A DNA stretch of 64,000 nt from Marasmius tenuissimus (GCA_029532415.1 JAQOTA010000017.1:1-64000); one strand, 5' to 3'. Positions 30,800 to 42,367 are shown, numbered from the stretch's first letter. The notes: a model not told the origin generated them from the letters alone. A program made the numbers and translations.

Positions 30800-31145
30800 A
30801 GAGGGTCTGGAGAAAGATTATCACCCTCGGCTTCTCAGAGTCCGGAATTTATGAGGTTGGGAATCGGCAAACCACGGTTCAGTTCCGTCAGCGATGGAAG
30901 CGTTGTAAGCGAAGCGATTATCTTTGTCAGCGTTGACCGGCTCCCATCCGGTCGATGGATGTCAGTGGGCGTAACAAGGTGTAACAATCATCCGTGTGCT
31001 GTCCATACGGCTTGGCTCAAGCTGCGAGCGGTCGCCTGGTGAGGGCGGATGAGGATGGGACTGGCACTAAAGTCGCTGATCTTCTATAGTAACCCGTACC
31101 GTACTTTACAGAGGTATATAATATTTATTGATGCGGTGTCCATGC

Positions 31146-31868
31146 TCAATCGTTCAACGGCGGTAAGCTATCCCCAGTAATTTTGTCTCCGAGCGCGACT
31201 TGCTTGAACAGTTGGTAAGCACGCTCGACATCGTCATTGACGATCACGACCTCGTGAACGTTGGGTTCCTTCGCATACTCGATCTCCTTCAAGGCTATCG
31301 ACAAACGTTTCTGAACGGAAGCGTCTGTTTCTGTTCCTCGTCCTTGGAGACGGTCGCGCAAAGCTTTCAACGAAGGGGGAGCAATGAAGCAATACACTGG
31401 ATTTAGGTTGGTTGCTTTGATTTGACGGACACCCTGTTGCATTTTGAGTTGGTCAACGAACTGTGAGCATGAGACTCTTGCACATACCTGCGCCTCTATG
31501 TCAAGAATGCAGCGTCTTCCCTGTTTCTCTACGGCATGTACGGTTTGAAAACTCGTCCCATAAAAGTTTCCGGAGAATTCGGCGTGTTCGATGAAAGCAC
31601 CCTCCTTGAGAAGGTCGAGGAACCTTTCGCGAGTTACAAAGTGATATTGCTTCCCATCAACCTCTCCTGGCCTTGGAGAACGTGTGGTGTCTAATCACCA
31701 GTCGTTAGAGAGCTTGGGAAACGAGACCGAGTATTAGCACCGACGCGAGACGCTGAATCCAAATTTGTCAGGGAACTCGGCAAAGAGACGCTGCAGTAGC
31801 GTGCTTTTCCCAACACCAGAAGGTCCAGAAAGAACCAGAGGTCGAACAAAATCGGTGAGGATAGTCAT
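31146..31868 (-). CDS. GUK1: Guanylate kinase
   Basis: Phosphorylates GMP to GDP with ATP. Seen: the P-loop '[13 protein letters not shown]' (about 31830-31795), the GMP-binding '[20 protein letters not shown]' across an intron (31750-31640), '[17 protein letters not shown]' (about 31600-31555), '[17 protein letters not shown]' (31515-31425) and '[16 protein letters not shown]'. About 205 residues, normal for the enzyme. Start 31868 ([18 protein letters not shown]) was chosen over the upstream Met at 31937, which adds an atypical Phe/Asn-rich leader. Divergent from the kinase gene, 322 bases between starts. Confidence 0.93.
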
Positions 31869-32190
31869 CGGGCAAGACTGTTGTGGGGAGAGCTGTTGAC
31901 AACAAATTTCAGTGTTGAAAAAAAAATAATCAACCACGTTGGCCGGGAGAGCTATTCATGGACGTGACATGTCACGCTGAGACATCGCCAAAATAGTGCT
32001 GGTGTAGAGTGGTCTCCTGACCTGCGACCCTTTTCCCCTGCCGTCTCCAAGCCTTTCCCCCACCGTTCACGACGAGCCCTGTCCTCCTCGACATCGTCCT
32101 GGTAGACACTCAAGCCGTTGTTGAAGGTCACATACACTGCCTGTACAATCTCTCTTCTCACCTTTTTTCACGAACCTTGGACGATCTGTA

Positions 32191-33970
32191 ATGGGCGCAG
32201 TGTGTTGCCGACCCACGGTACGTACTCCATTGTCGTCGTCAACTGCCTTCTTTGCCTCTGAAACTTCGCTGTAGCCCGTCGACTTCGACGGCGAGGTGAA
32301 CCTGTTTCATTTTGTGTTGTTGAGATGTGTAGGCAAGGGTGCCTTTGGCAAAGTGCGCGTTTAAACAGTCCTCCATCGGTCCCCCCTCACCGACCCGATT
32401 TTCCAGGTCCGTGTAGTTCAACACAAGCAAACGAGGGATCTCTACGCTCTCAAGTACATCAACAAGGCGAAATGTGTGAAGATGAAGGCCGTTCCGAATG
32501 TTATACAAGAGCGACGCCTCCTGGAAGAAGTAAGAAGGCGCTATGTCAGCACGCTATTACAAGAGAATTCACACCTTGACTTCCTTACAGGTCGACCATC
32601 CATACATAGTCAACTTGAGATATGCTTTTCAAGACGACGAAAACTGCTTCTTTGTGCTGGATCTGATGCTCGGAGGTGATCTGCGATGTGAGTCTACTAT
32701 GTTGTCGCCATACAACTCTCGCTCATGACCTCATCATAAGTCCACTTGGAACGTCTCGGGTCTTTGACGGAGGAAGTCGTGCGATTCTATGTTGCTCAGC
32801 TGTCTTCAGCGTTGGCTTTCCTCCACGAAAGTGGTATAATGCACAGGCAAGTCAACCACTTCCGGTGTCCCTGAGAGCTTGCCACTCACCACTTTGAAAC
32901 CCTACAGGGACATCAAACCCGATAACATTCTCCTAGATGAGAAAGGGAATGCACATCTTACAGATTTCAATATCGCCGTCCACTTCAGTGACCGCAAGCT
33001 TACTGGCGTTGCGGGTTCAATGGCTTATATGGCACCTGAGTATGTCGGTTTATTTTTGATGCCACGGGAAACTCTTGACTTTGGGTATCTACAGAATTTT
33101 AACCAAAAGGGGATACACCTGTCACATAGACTGGTGGTCGTTAGGTGTCTGCGCTTACGAGTTGATATTCGGTCGAAGACCATTCCGAGGGCGAACAAAT
33201 GGCGACCTCACGCACAGTATCACGAAAGACCCCCTCAAATGGCCAGAGGACGCAGAGAAGAAATGCAGTCGAAGCGGAATGATTGCTTTGAAGGCGGTGA
33301 GATACCAACCACCCTGCATCGGCTCCCTAGTACTGACAGTGCCTGAAATGTCAGCTTTTGGAGCGAGACACAACCAAGCGCTTAGGGTGCAGGCCAAACG
33401 GAGAAGGCTACAGGGACATACAAACCAATGCATGGTTCAAATCAATTGATTGGGAGACACTTGAAACTAAGGAACAAGTCCCGCCGTTCGTGCCAGACGT
33501 ACGTCAAAATAAGGGTCTGTTCGTTCTGCCTGTAACTCATTTTTTTCACAGAGCAAGAAAGCCAATTTCGACGCCTCGCATGAGTTGGAGGAGTTGCTCC
33601 TTGAGGATAATCCGTTGAAGGCGAAGCAACGGAAGGCCAACCAGGACAATCTCACTGCAGAGATGAGACAGATGGAAGAACAGTGCGTTATCACATTACT
33701 GTATAGGCGACTTTCATTGACAGTTCGGAAAGATTCACGACATACGACTTCAAGAAGATGCAACGACGGTCATATTATCCCCACAACCAACAACTCATCT
33801 CCACCGCCACAGCGACATCTTCAGCTATCGCCTCTTCCCGGCCAGAGACCCCTGCTGACGGCTTACGACCTGATGGCGTCTCGATACATGGAAATGGTAA
33901 TTCGATTGAGCTACGACACTCGGAAGGGGATGCGACGAAGCCTGAAATGGCCGAGAAGGATTATCGGTAA
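32191..33970 (+). CDS. YANK/STK32-like serine/threonine kinase, predicted N-myristoylated
   Basis: AGC-type protein kinase; substrates unknown. Seen: a tiny first exon 'MGAVCCRPT' spliced to '[18 protein letters not shown]'; Gly-rich loop 'VGKGAFGKV'; catalytic Lys in '[10 protein letters not shown]'; 'GGDLR'; catalytic loop '[16 protein letters not shown]' (32905-32950); and 'TDFNIAV' in place of DFG, the DFN variant typical of the YANK/STK32 family. Then 'AYMAPE' and '[15 protein letters not shown]' (33120-33165). The C-terminal tail is Ser/Thr-rich after a Lys/Glu-rich helix. Gly2 followed by a Cys pair (MGxxCC) fits N-myristoylation plus palmitoylation, which would tether the kinase to membranes. 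About eight introns. No mutation of catalytic residues seen. Confidence 0.87.
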
Positions 33971-34640
33971 CGCCGAGTGCACGCGGGGTTTCCTGGCTTC
34001 CAACGGCTTTGCTCGACGCACCCGCATCCTCGAGCTCTACCTGGACTCTTTTTTTCCCTTTTCCCCGTCAAATCTCTACATATGATATCATTATCCATCT
34101 TTGACCTTCCTTTCGCATAATATACTTCTGTGTCATTCGCTGCTCCCTGCATCTTTCCTTGTATATGTTTCGCATTGTTCTTCCTTCTCTCTCTTTTTTG
34201 TCTTGCTGCCCTCTTTTCGCAGTGCGCATGGCATAAGTCCGCTGGCGCTCTGGAAGCAAATCACCTCACCAAATTAACCACTAACCGGATAACTCCCATT
34301 CCCTCACCTTCCCACCAGTTCGCCTGCCTCTGTCATTGTTGTTTATTCCTGGATCGTTCTCAATGGGTTCATTTGTTACGTCTATATCATCCATCCATAG
34401 TAATCCCGTCCCTTTCCTTTTCGATTTCCTCGCTTACGCCCCATCCACACAAGTAATTGACTGGATTTTCCTGGGCCCTTCCACCCTGCGTATGTATGCA
34501 TTGATATACCCTTACTTACCAGTGTTTCACCCGACCATATTGGCAAAAGTACTTAGGGATGTAATGCAACCAGAAATTCAACAGAGATTTAGCAGAGGGA
34601 CGGGACAGATACCGGTCCGAAGTGAGGAAGACAGCCCAGT
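33971..34640. other. Intergenic region 3' of the YANK kinase
   Basis: Pyrimidine-rich plus strand (about 34085-34460), probably kinase 3' UTR and downstream spacer. The open frames here are low-complexity products of that composition and resemble nothing. No RNA gene seen. Confidence 0.4.
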
Positions 34641-34659
34641 TCGTGCTTCAAAGCACCAC

Positions 34660-35062
34660 TCGACAGTCATGAGGTCCATCATACGATCCGCTCCATACAT
34701 AGGCAGGTCTGCCATCGAAGATCCCCAGGTTATCAGTTTCCTGACATGTTGAGAGAATGATTCCAACCGTGGGTTCGGAAAGGGACAACAGCCGCCTTTT
34801 CAAAGCTCTGAATGTACAGCCGGTGTGCGTCGTGGGGTCCAAGAACACGACCACCCAGTCCACCCACGCGTTTTCGAACGGCATCCCCAGTCCGATGAAA
34901 TGAGTCTCCGGTTCGCGTATATATAAATGTATTTGGTTGCTCTGAAGATGTGTACATGTTCAACGTAGCATTGTGAACTTGTGATCGTCTTGTTCCGAGC
35001 CCGTCGTAGTGTAGAATATCGGTCGTAAGTGCCATATGATGGCGTTTCGAAGAAAGCAAACC
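34660..35062 (-). pseudogene. Decayed copy of the 3' end of the DNA-ligase gene
   Basis: This stretch aligns by eye to 37858-38224, the last exon of the ligase gene. In both, on the minus strand, a segment equivalent to 'FLQNAVIWYDPT' is followed about 250-300 bases later by 'VVFLDPTTH'. Here the first part reads in one frame and 'WVDWVVVFLDPTTHTGCTF' (about 34860-34800) in another, so frameshifts separate them. The block before it in plus orientation (the 'CCATCGAAGATCC' area near 34710) matches 37905-37920. It carries no intact frame and no upstream ligase domains, so it is a relic of a duplication. Confidence 0.72.
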
Positions 35063-35107
35063 AATGATCCCAAGTCAACATTTTGTGCCGCTATGACTGA
35101 AGATCCG

Positions 35108-35240
35108 GATATGTTCAAACTTGTCGGGTGTCTACCATCGAAGGTAGATGTGGCGGATGATACAATGATAGTGTGATGGCGTTGCTTTCGCGGGAGACGG
35201 GAGATTCGGATGCTTTCCTATGGTTCTCGGAGAGGCAGTG
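35108..35240 (+). repeat. Diverged repeat of 37529-37665 (copy 1)
   Basis: On the plus strand this block shares long runs with 37529-37665: a shared 'ATGTTC..' opening, then 'AGATGTGGCGG.' and 'TTTCGCGGGAGACGG.AGA.TCGGAT' followed by 'CTCGGAGAGGC'. In this copy the frame that is open at 37529-37742 is broken by stops. The continuation seen in the second copy (about 37665-37707) reappears here only at about 35645-35695, so roughly 400 bases are inserted or rearranged. Confidence 0.6.
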
Positions 35241-35644
35241 ATCTGAGGCAGAGGCCCACGAAAAAGACAGCGGGAGAAGTGATTAGAATGATACAGGCAT
35301 ACCTTTAAAAGACTTTCGATTGCATTTTGTTCATTGCCACCCGCCACCGACGTACTAACGAGTGAGCGAAGATACCTTCACTATGCCCACCTCTCATACT
35401 TCAGACAACGGATCAGATGGGGTTTGAGAATGCCTTAAATATTGGGTCTGTGTCGCAGCTGTTGCTCCCAGGGAATTCCCGTCAGTGAAAACGAGACGCT
35501 GGTTTTGGCGTAGGAAACCATCGACTTCGTCTCGGAAACCTCCTCAGCCAAGTCTTGTGGTGAACAATGAGGTGGTAAGCGGTCCCTGATACAATCACTA
35601 CGAGTGTTGCGTTGGGGGGCCGTCCTTCCTCTTGATGGGTGTAT

Positions 35645-35695
35645 TGCCGGCTCGTTGGTAGGAGCAAGGACAAGCAGGTTGACCAAATGTGCCAT
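35645..35695 (+). repeat. Displaced continuation of the same repeat
   Basis: A short block with 'GGCTCGTTG' followed by 'GAC.AGCAGGTTG.CCA.ATGT', matching 37665-37707. It indicates that the left copy was split by insertion or rearrangement. Short, so weaker evidence than the main block. Confidence 0.4.
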
Positions 35696-36093
35696 AATCT
35701 CCTGCTGGCAGTGAGCAATGCCGATACGGCATGACCGTTTTCGGAAACTCGTGATCTCGTCGATGTCTCACGCCCCTATCATACTCGCTTTCCCCACTTA
35801 CCTTCACCAGTTCACTCGTCACCTTTGGCTCACAACGTCGAATTGAACATTCGCATTGGAACATTACGGTATTATTGACTAATGCGCGTTCAAGCTATGT
35901 TTGGGATGGCCTCTTTCTTTAAAACAAGCCCAGAGCTTCCACAAGTACTCTTAGACCCCGTATACTTTGTCAACCGGTGCCACTCTCCTGGAGTCCAACC
36001 CAAAACATTCTGCTCTTTTTCGATACCTATGCTCTCTTGGGAGATAGGTGCACCGGATGAAAGATCCAGAGTGGTTTCGCTTGTTGTGATCAA

Positions 36094-37146
36094 ATGTTCA
36101 GGATGTCCGAGCACGAAATTGGCGGGGCGATTGTCAGGATGCCTGGTCCAGACGGAGCACAAGCAGTTCTAACTTCTGAGAGAGCTGGACGTCCGTATCG
36201 GCATCCAGGTCGATTCAAGAGAATGAACCTTCTATGGCCTTCGGCCGAGCTACTTGGCGAGGAAGCTGACTTGGTGACGGTTTACAGGCTAGGGCTTTCC
36301 AAAGCAGAATGGAATCCATCCGATATACCCGATCTGCTGAAATTAGATCCTAGCAGGACCTGTACGCAGGAACGACACCCTCACATCCCTCAACCCAAAT
36401 TCACGAAGTACGCGCATCTTTACTCGCTGGATCTCAACACTCCTGCGACATTGATCGAGTTTGCTGCAGTCCTCCAACTGGTGTCCAATTTCAGGAAGGA
36501 AGAGAACCGATTCACTGAGGGCTGTTCGTTTTTTGTAGCCGCAGTGTGCAGCGTTATGCAAGCCTCTTTTGACGGTAGCGAGCGCAGGTTCGACCGGGAT
36601 GTCCAGGACCATGTTCCTTCGCCTTTGTCACGTCTTACTACCACCACCATCGCCCGTGCTGACGGCGATCTTCATCCATCGTCAACCAAGCATATCCTAT
36701 CAGGGCCGTACGCCCCAGATGACACACCCTGGCGATGGTTTGAGTCAAGGCTGACAGTGTTGTCTTGGATCGGACGGCACGAACTGGAAGTATTCCAAAC
36801 AATCGATTGCCAGAGCGATGTGTTCAAGAGGATGGTTGATACGTTAGTCCGACAAGTCCCTGCTGCTCGAGACGCCCACCCTGCGACACGACGGCTTCGT
36901 GAATTGGAGTCTCTACAAGCAGAGGAAAAAGATGTAGAGATGGAACGACAATTCCACAAGCGGAGGAGGGAGGAAGCCGAGAGAGCGCTGGCGGAGGTGA
37001 AGCAGGCATGGGAGGCAGACAAAAGGGCATGGGAAAAGGAAATCAGGGCATGGGAAGAGGAGAAAAGAGCACGAGAGGAGAAAAGCAGGGCATGGGAGAT
37101 CGAGGACAGGACTTCGAGCTGCAAGTCCGGTCAAGGTTCCCACTGA
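36094..37146 (+). CDS. Uncharacterised protein with C-terminal AWE-type coiled coil
   Basis: I do not recognise this gene. A single open frame of 350 codons without an obvious intron, unusual for this window. The N-terminal 270 residues are globular in composition ('LLWPSAELLGEEADLVTVYRL', 'YAPDDTPWRWFESRLTVLSW') with no motif I can name. The last 80 residues are a highly charged helix with a seven-residue repeat of the form K/R-x-AWE-x-E/D (residues about 305-340), predicted coiled coil. The start at 36094 is the first ATG after an in-frame stop. The gene sits between the two copies of a local duplication, so it may have arrived with or been moved by it. A serine-rich antisense frame is a shadow of the repeat. 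Confidence 0.5.
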   Translation: MFRMSEHEIGGAIVRMPGPDGAQAVLTSERAGRPYRHPGRFKRMNLLWPSAELLGEEADLVTVYRLGLSKAEWNPSDIPDLLKLDPSRTCTQERHPHIPQPKFTKYAHLYSLDLNTPATLIEFAAVLQLVSNFRKEENRFTEGCSFFVAAVCSVMQASFDGSERRFDRDVQDHVPSPLSRLTTTTIARADGDLHPSSTKHILSGPYAPDDTPWRWFESRLTVLSWIGRHELEVFQTIDCQSDVFKRMVDTLVRQVPAARDAHPATRRLRELESLQAEEKDVEMERQFHKRRREEAERALAEVKQAWEADKRAWEKEIRAWEEEKRAREEKSRAWEIEDRTSSCKSGQGSH

Positions 37147-37528
37147 CAGACGCTTGTTTCATTGATTTTGCGGTCATCACGGATTCGTTCTCCTCAGTTT
37201 TACCGTTACATGAATAGCTAATGGCAGCCTCGATTTATTTGTGCGCTCTCCTTCATCTCTATAAATTTTCATCCCTTCGCTGGCCGGTCCCTCCAGTCAT
37301 GCTAGAAGCGCTCTACCAGCTCCCGAGGCCTGTAGCGTGCGAGGCGAGCACAGCGGAGGTATGTTCCTTCATCGATTCATATACCGTTGGCCGTAGACTC
37401 GGAGTTGTCGAAGAAAAACAATCTATAAATAGCGGTCCCTACACTTCCTATCCATCTTCCCGAGTACTCAGAAAACACGATTGTCACATTTATCCCGGGC
37501 GAGTCGATCGGCTGATTCCCGAAAAACC
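37147..37528. other. Spacer downstream of the coiled-coil gene
   Basis: About 380 bases without a supportable gene. An open frame at 37221-37742 (+, 173 codons) runs from here into the repeat copy; it has no recognisable motif, and its homologous stretch at 35108 is interrupted, so I do not call it coding. Confidence 0.35.
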
Positions 37529-37742
37529 GAATATGTTCTCGTCGGGCGTCTGCCATCAAACTGAGTACTCTAGATGTGGCGGGCGATATAATGATGGTGA
37601 TGGTGTTCGGTGGTTTTCGCGGGAGACGGAAGACTCGGATACCAGTTTCTTGGGGCTCTCGGAGAGGCTCGTTGATATGAGTGAGGACGAGCAGGTTGGC
37701 CAGATGTACTGGATCGTTTCCGAGCGGAGAAGACTGTATTAA
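37529..37742 (+). repeat. Diverged repeat (copy 2) of 35108-35240 plus 35645-35695
   Basis: The right-hand copy of the local repeat, lying immediately 3' of the ligase stop (37849). Here the plus-strand frame is open to a TAA at 37740. With the ligase-tail duplication, the order is repeat then ligase tail on the right but ligase tail then repeat on the left, so a simple single tandem duplication does not explain it. Confidence 0.6.
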
Positions 37743-37848
37743 GAAAACAACAAACTACTTGACAGTACAATTGGAAACAGATGACGATGCTCATTTCGTG
37801 CTCGACAGTTCTATAAATATCCATAAAGATACGTAGTGCGACCTGAAA

Positions 37849-40800
37849 CTACGTGAGCGTAGTGAGGACTTGCCCACGATACGGTTCACTCCAGCGGAAG
37901 GTCCGTCTATCGAAGATCCATATCGGTTTTCTAGCAGGTTGGGGTACTGACTCCAACCGCGTTTTCAAAAGGGACAACAGCACCTTTTCAAACGTACGGC
38001 TGGAATGCGTCGTGGGGTCCAAAAACACGACCGCCTTGTCCACCCATGGGGACCCACGCGTCTTTGGATGCCACCCGCAGCCGGTGAGCAAAGCCTCCGG
38101 CTCGTGTATTCGATTGTTTTGAAGATGCATTTGTACCGTTGTGGAATCCTGAATATTTTGCTCCGATTCCGGAATCAGTGGCGAAGTTGGATCGTACCAT
38201 ATGACGGCGTTTTGAAGAAAGTCAACGTTCGAAAATTTGGTTTCTGGTTCGACGTTTTCTGCTCTGACTTGGTATTCGAATTCGTTCTCGTCTCGGGAGT
38301 TGTTGACATCTGCTGGTATTAAAGGTGATGGTGTTGGAGTTGCCACAGGAGATGTCAGAGGAGGACTCGGATACTTTCTTCGCGTCGCTGACGAGGTAAT
38401 GACAGGCAGGGGCGTACAATTCCTCGGAGCACTGAAAGATTCTTCCGACTGGGAATCTTTCTGCGAGTCGGGAATAGGGGTTGAATGGTCCGGCAAATTC
38501 GTCGTCGTCCGTAACGGCTGGGATGGTGATGGCGGGCCATTCAGCTCTTCTGCAGCACCATTATCTTGGCCGCGGTCAACCAGGAGCCTTCGTCGTTTCT
38601 GAGGTGAACGTGAGGTCTGCACATCCCGTTCCGGCGCCATCCTACTCTTGACCCCAAGCCTCTTCTCCCACTTCCGACGTCGTGCTTCCAAGTCGTCTCC
38701 TGGTTTGACCGAGCCCTCTCGTATCCACATCCTTGCTACATCCTCAGCTACATCCTGGTCCGAACCAACCGCGGCAGCAGCGATCCCTTGTAACTGGTCA
38801 AAGGGAATTCCCTCCGTCCAATGACGGTCGCCCGACCTATGGATCTTTAATATCCGTGGCCAGCGAACTTCAAAGGGCTTGAGAAGTACGACGGATCAGT
38901 ATCATATTTGATGCCATACATTCAAGGTACTCACCGCACGATCATGCTTCTTCGTGAACCTATCGCCGAATATCTCGGCCAACAAAGGTTCCTGCAGAAG
39001 CACCTGAGGATGTTCGTGGGTATCTATGGTATAATCATATGGAAGCTTGGGCATCTATGAAAGATAATTCAGAAGTCGAGAACAGATGTAAAGGGCATGG
39101 ACGAGTTACTCACTTCCTGAGAGGACAACGACACAGGGTCCTTGCTCTTGACCAAGAAGTTGATTTCCTCCAGTTGGTCTCGGGATAATCCGTATGATAC
39201 CGTGAAGTATAGATGAAAATGGGGTCTGGCACTTGACTGAGGATGGTCAGACATCAGAAAACTACTGCGAAGAGTCTCGGAGAAAGGTTTACATTTGCTT
39301 TCAAATCTTCTGGATTTCGCAGCGCGCCGACAAAGAACGTGGTAAACGTCGTTCTCGGAACCCTCAGCTCCGCGCCTCTATCTTTCCGCCACCCCGCACC
39401 CAATATGACAAGATCGACCGTATCTCCCAGATTCGGGATGTAGTCCATCTTGAGTTTGACCCAGGGAAGCTTCCAATCGTTGTACGTCGACTCTGCAGCT
39501 TTGAGGACGAGTCCTTCTTTGTACGATGCCAGTATTTCCGTGAAAACGGTACCCAGGGTATTTTCGGGGCTCGCCACCTCGTCTTCTTTGCGCGACTCCA
39601 GGGCTCTCTTGGAAGGCCGTGCCCAACTACCCAGCCCTCCCGTCTTCCGAGTACTCATAGGTATCTCCCAACGCTCAGCCAACATCACTTTACCGGGAAT
39701 TTGCTGAACAGCGGCCTCGAGAATCCTTCGACGTTCGGTGTATGCCTTCGACATCAGAGATTCCCCATCCAGAAACATAACGTCGAAGAATACCAACGCC
39801 AGGTGAGATGGGCAGTCGGACTCGGCTGAACTCTGGGTAAATCTGCCAAGCGAGAACCGTGAAGTAACGGGAATATGAGCCTTCAGAAAACTCTGCTTAC
39901 TGTGTATCCTGCGTTTCTTCCTCTACTTCTTCGGGGACCTTCCGTCGAGCACCTACGGCCGTTTTCTCTATGAGGGGGCGAATCTTCCAAAAGCCTACAG
40001 AAGATATTTAAAAAAATCAGGTTTTCAAGAATTCGAAGAACAATTTGCCACAAACTTTCGATAGTTTTTCCATTACACGCCACCATTTCAGCATCGAGGA
40101 TGATATTCCCGACATTCGAATTTGAAAGGCACTCCAATATGATGGGATGAACCGCCGCCCTATCGTTCGTTGAGTCTCTCCCAGACTTGCTGAAGATTTT
40201 AATTCGAGGAACACCATTGGTAAGCTGAATATGGATTTGTGCTCTCTCGCCGTCGTATTTGGTCTCGGCCCAAACCGACCTAGAGTTCGGTATGCAAGAC
40301 AATGCATGTGAAAGATTGCGACCCTTTTGAGATTTTGGGATCTGCAAATTTTGTTGAATGTCAATCCCCTCTAGTGTTGTGAGAACTTGACGAAGTACCT
40401 CAATCTGCACACCGAGAACCGGAACTGACATTGCTTTACCCCGCTCGAATGCAGCGGCAGCATCTTCAAGAGAAGAACAGACGCGATGTGACTTCAAGAG
40501 AGATAGACTGGGGTCCCAAGCTTTCATTGCAGAGAACCTGCTCAGCTCTATCACGCAGTTCGACTTGAAATCCTTCAATGCAGCAGTGTAGTGCATTTGC
40601 TTCTCGCAGAGAGGATACATGAGGGGTCGAACGTCCTTTAAGATGACCTGCGTGAGACAGGCAGCATCGGACGGCGACATCGGTCGAAAGAGTTCCTTGA
40701 GAATGTCTTCTCGCTTTCTGCGGTTGCGCTTTGGAAACTTGGCCTTGATTCGTGGGTCGGTAAAGCGCGACATTGCGGCCAGTTCATCCAATAGCGCGTC

Positions 40801-41331
40801 GACGGCTTTTAAACTGAGTGGGGTTATTTCATCTAGGTCCTTTGAGCATCTTTGACGTTAGAGACGCGCTCGTTGAGCAAAGATGTTTAAGGAACTCACC
40901 GAGCACGACCGTTCCAAAACCCTCTCCAACTGTTCCCCTAAACATGTTGTCTCTCCCATCACGTCCCAATAGATAAATCTCTCATCGGCCACTCCGAGTG
41001 CCTTCCCAATCTCTTTCGACAACGCCTTTTCCTGCATGTCGAATATCCGTCGTTTATCCTCGTGAGGAAACAAAAACCGGAGAATGATGGATGTCGTTCC
41101 GTCTGGCACTGGAGAGAAATCGGTTCTAAGCCTACTCAACCACTCATTGAGTGATTCGATTGGATTTCGGGGTTTCTTGCGTGATGTGGGAGCAGTTTCT
41201 CTTGCTATTCTGCGGACAAGTGCGCCAAAGCTACTCGATACGAATGCGTTAGTCCAATAATCAGAGAGAAAAGGAGTATCGTACAAGGAGAACGTTATTC
41301 CGTTCTGGGTCTCGGATTGAGCCAAAGGCAT
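37849..41331 (-). CDS. ATP-dependent DNA ligase-family protein (no BRCT seen)
   Basis: Probable nick-sealing ligase acting in DNA repair. Seen: DNA_ligase_A_N-like N-terminus ('RFLFPHEDKRRIFDMQEKALSKEIGKALG', about 41075-40990), adenylation motif I 'AETKYDGERAQIHI' (about 40270-40230), 'KIFSKSGRDST', motif III 'NIILDAEMV' (about 40100), 'FFDVMFLDGESL' (about 39790), motif IV 'KEGLVLKA' (about 39510) and motif V 'LPWVKLKMDY' (about 39465). The OB-fold block follows ('PFEVRWPRILKIHRSGDRHW', about 38875). The C-terminus of some 290 residues is disordered, then conserved-looking ('VDKAVVFLDPTTHSSRTF'), without a BRCT domain. Start 41331: exon 1 joins over a 55-60 base intron to give 'NGITFSFFGALVRRIA', the usual ligase N-terminus. 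It could be a divergent LIG4; motif V looks more like LIG1. The 3' end is duplicated at 34.66 kb. Confidence 0.8.
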
Positions 41332-42367
41332 GGATAAATAAGAGGTGAGTTTACATATAACGAAGCTGGTGCATGTCGGGTATAAGTATGAGGACAACAA
41401 CCAAAGCGCCCAAGTCTGTTCGATCCCGGAACTCCGAGTCCGGACCAACATCCGGGCCCGATGACGCTGCCACCAACCAATGCCACCTCTTGCCACATCA
41501 CAACTCCAAAAACAGACCGTTCATTGTTAGTAACACTGTTAGGCCATCGTCCGGTATGGTCGGCCAGACAGCGGGAAGACTAACCTTTTTTCTCCCTCCA
41601 AACGCCACAAAGCCACCTTTTCTTCGATTTCCTCCACAATCACTTAATGTGGAGAGGATAAAACTTAAATGTCGATACTAAAGTGTTCAGTATCCAGAAA
41701 TTTGAAAGGCTGTAAAACGCGTACGCGACGTGACTACGATACTGCACAACTACGAGAGTACGCCAAGTATTTTGTTTCTGTGACTGTCCTCCGGGCTCCA
41801 ACAGAACCCGTTCTTTGGAGAGTTCAACGCCATTGTCCTTTCAGACTCTTTTGTCAAATTTGCGAGTATGCGGCGGCCTCCGAGTCAACGTTCTTTTCTG
41901 ATCCACTGTTGCATTCTCACCGGAGTTAGGATTTAAGAACGTCATGCGAATAGACCACCTGAAGGTTGAAACGAGCAGAAGATGTTGGGGAGGTGATGGA
42001 GAGTCGGGGGCCTTCCACTGGCTGGTGGCTGGGCCCGAACGTTGTGGCTTGGCCTAGATAGTCTGTATCCAATCATTGAGCTGATAAACGACGACCGGCG
42101 AGTTCAGTAGCAGTGAAAAGACCAAACATTCACGTTTGACTAGTTCTTTCTCAAGGAGGTTTTGGGAGTGATGTTGAGTCAACACGTTCAGTGCGCCAGA
42201 CAAGTGCCACCTCATAGGGATCTTTTTCGAGACTCGACCTAGTTCATCAACATTGGTCGCAATGGTAAACATCACATTGGGAGCAATCTTACATTCATAC
42301 TTGGTGATACTTACAATTACAGAGGTGACTACTATAATTTTGACGCCATTCCAACAGCCGCTCCCTC
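41332..42367. other. Intergenic region upstream of the ligase gene
   Basis: About 1 kb between the ligase start and the stop of the zinc-repeat gene. No gene, RNA or repeat recognised; the scattered open frames are short and featureless. Confidence 0.4.

Noticed and set aside
34130..34752. Plus-strand frames with hydrophobic N-termini 3' of the kinase
   Set aside because: Composition follows the pyrimidine-rich DNA (Phe/Leu/Ser); no conserved block or intron structure.
36672..37124. Serine-rich 150-codon frame antisense to the coiled-coil gene
   Set aside because: Antisense of the charged repeat produces a Ser/His/Ala pattern; no independent support.
37221..37742. 173-codon plus-strand frame next to the ligase stop
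   Set aside because: The homologous copy at 35108 is broken and no motif is seen; kept only as repeat copy 2.
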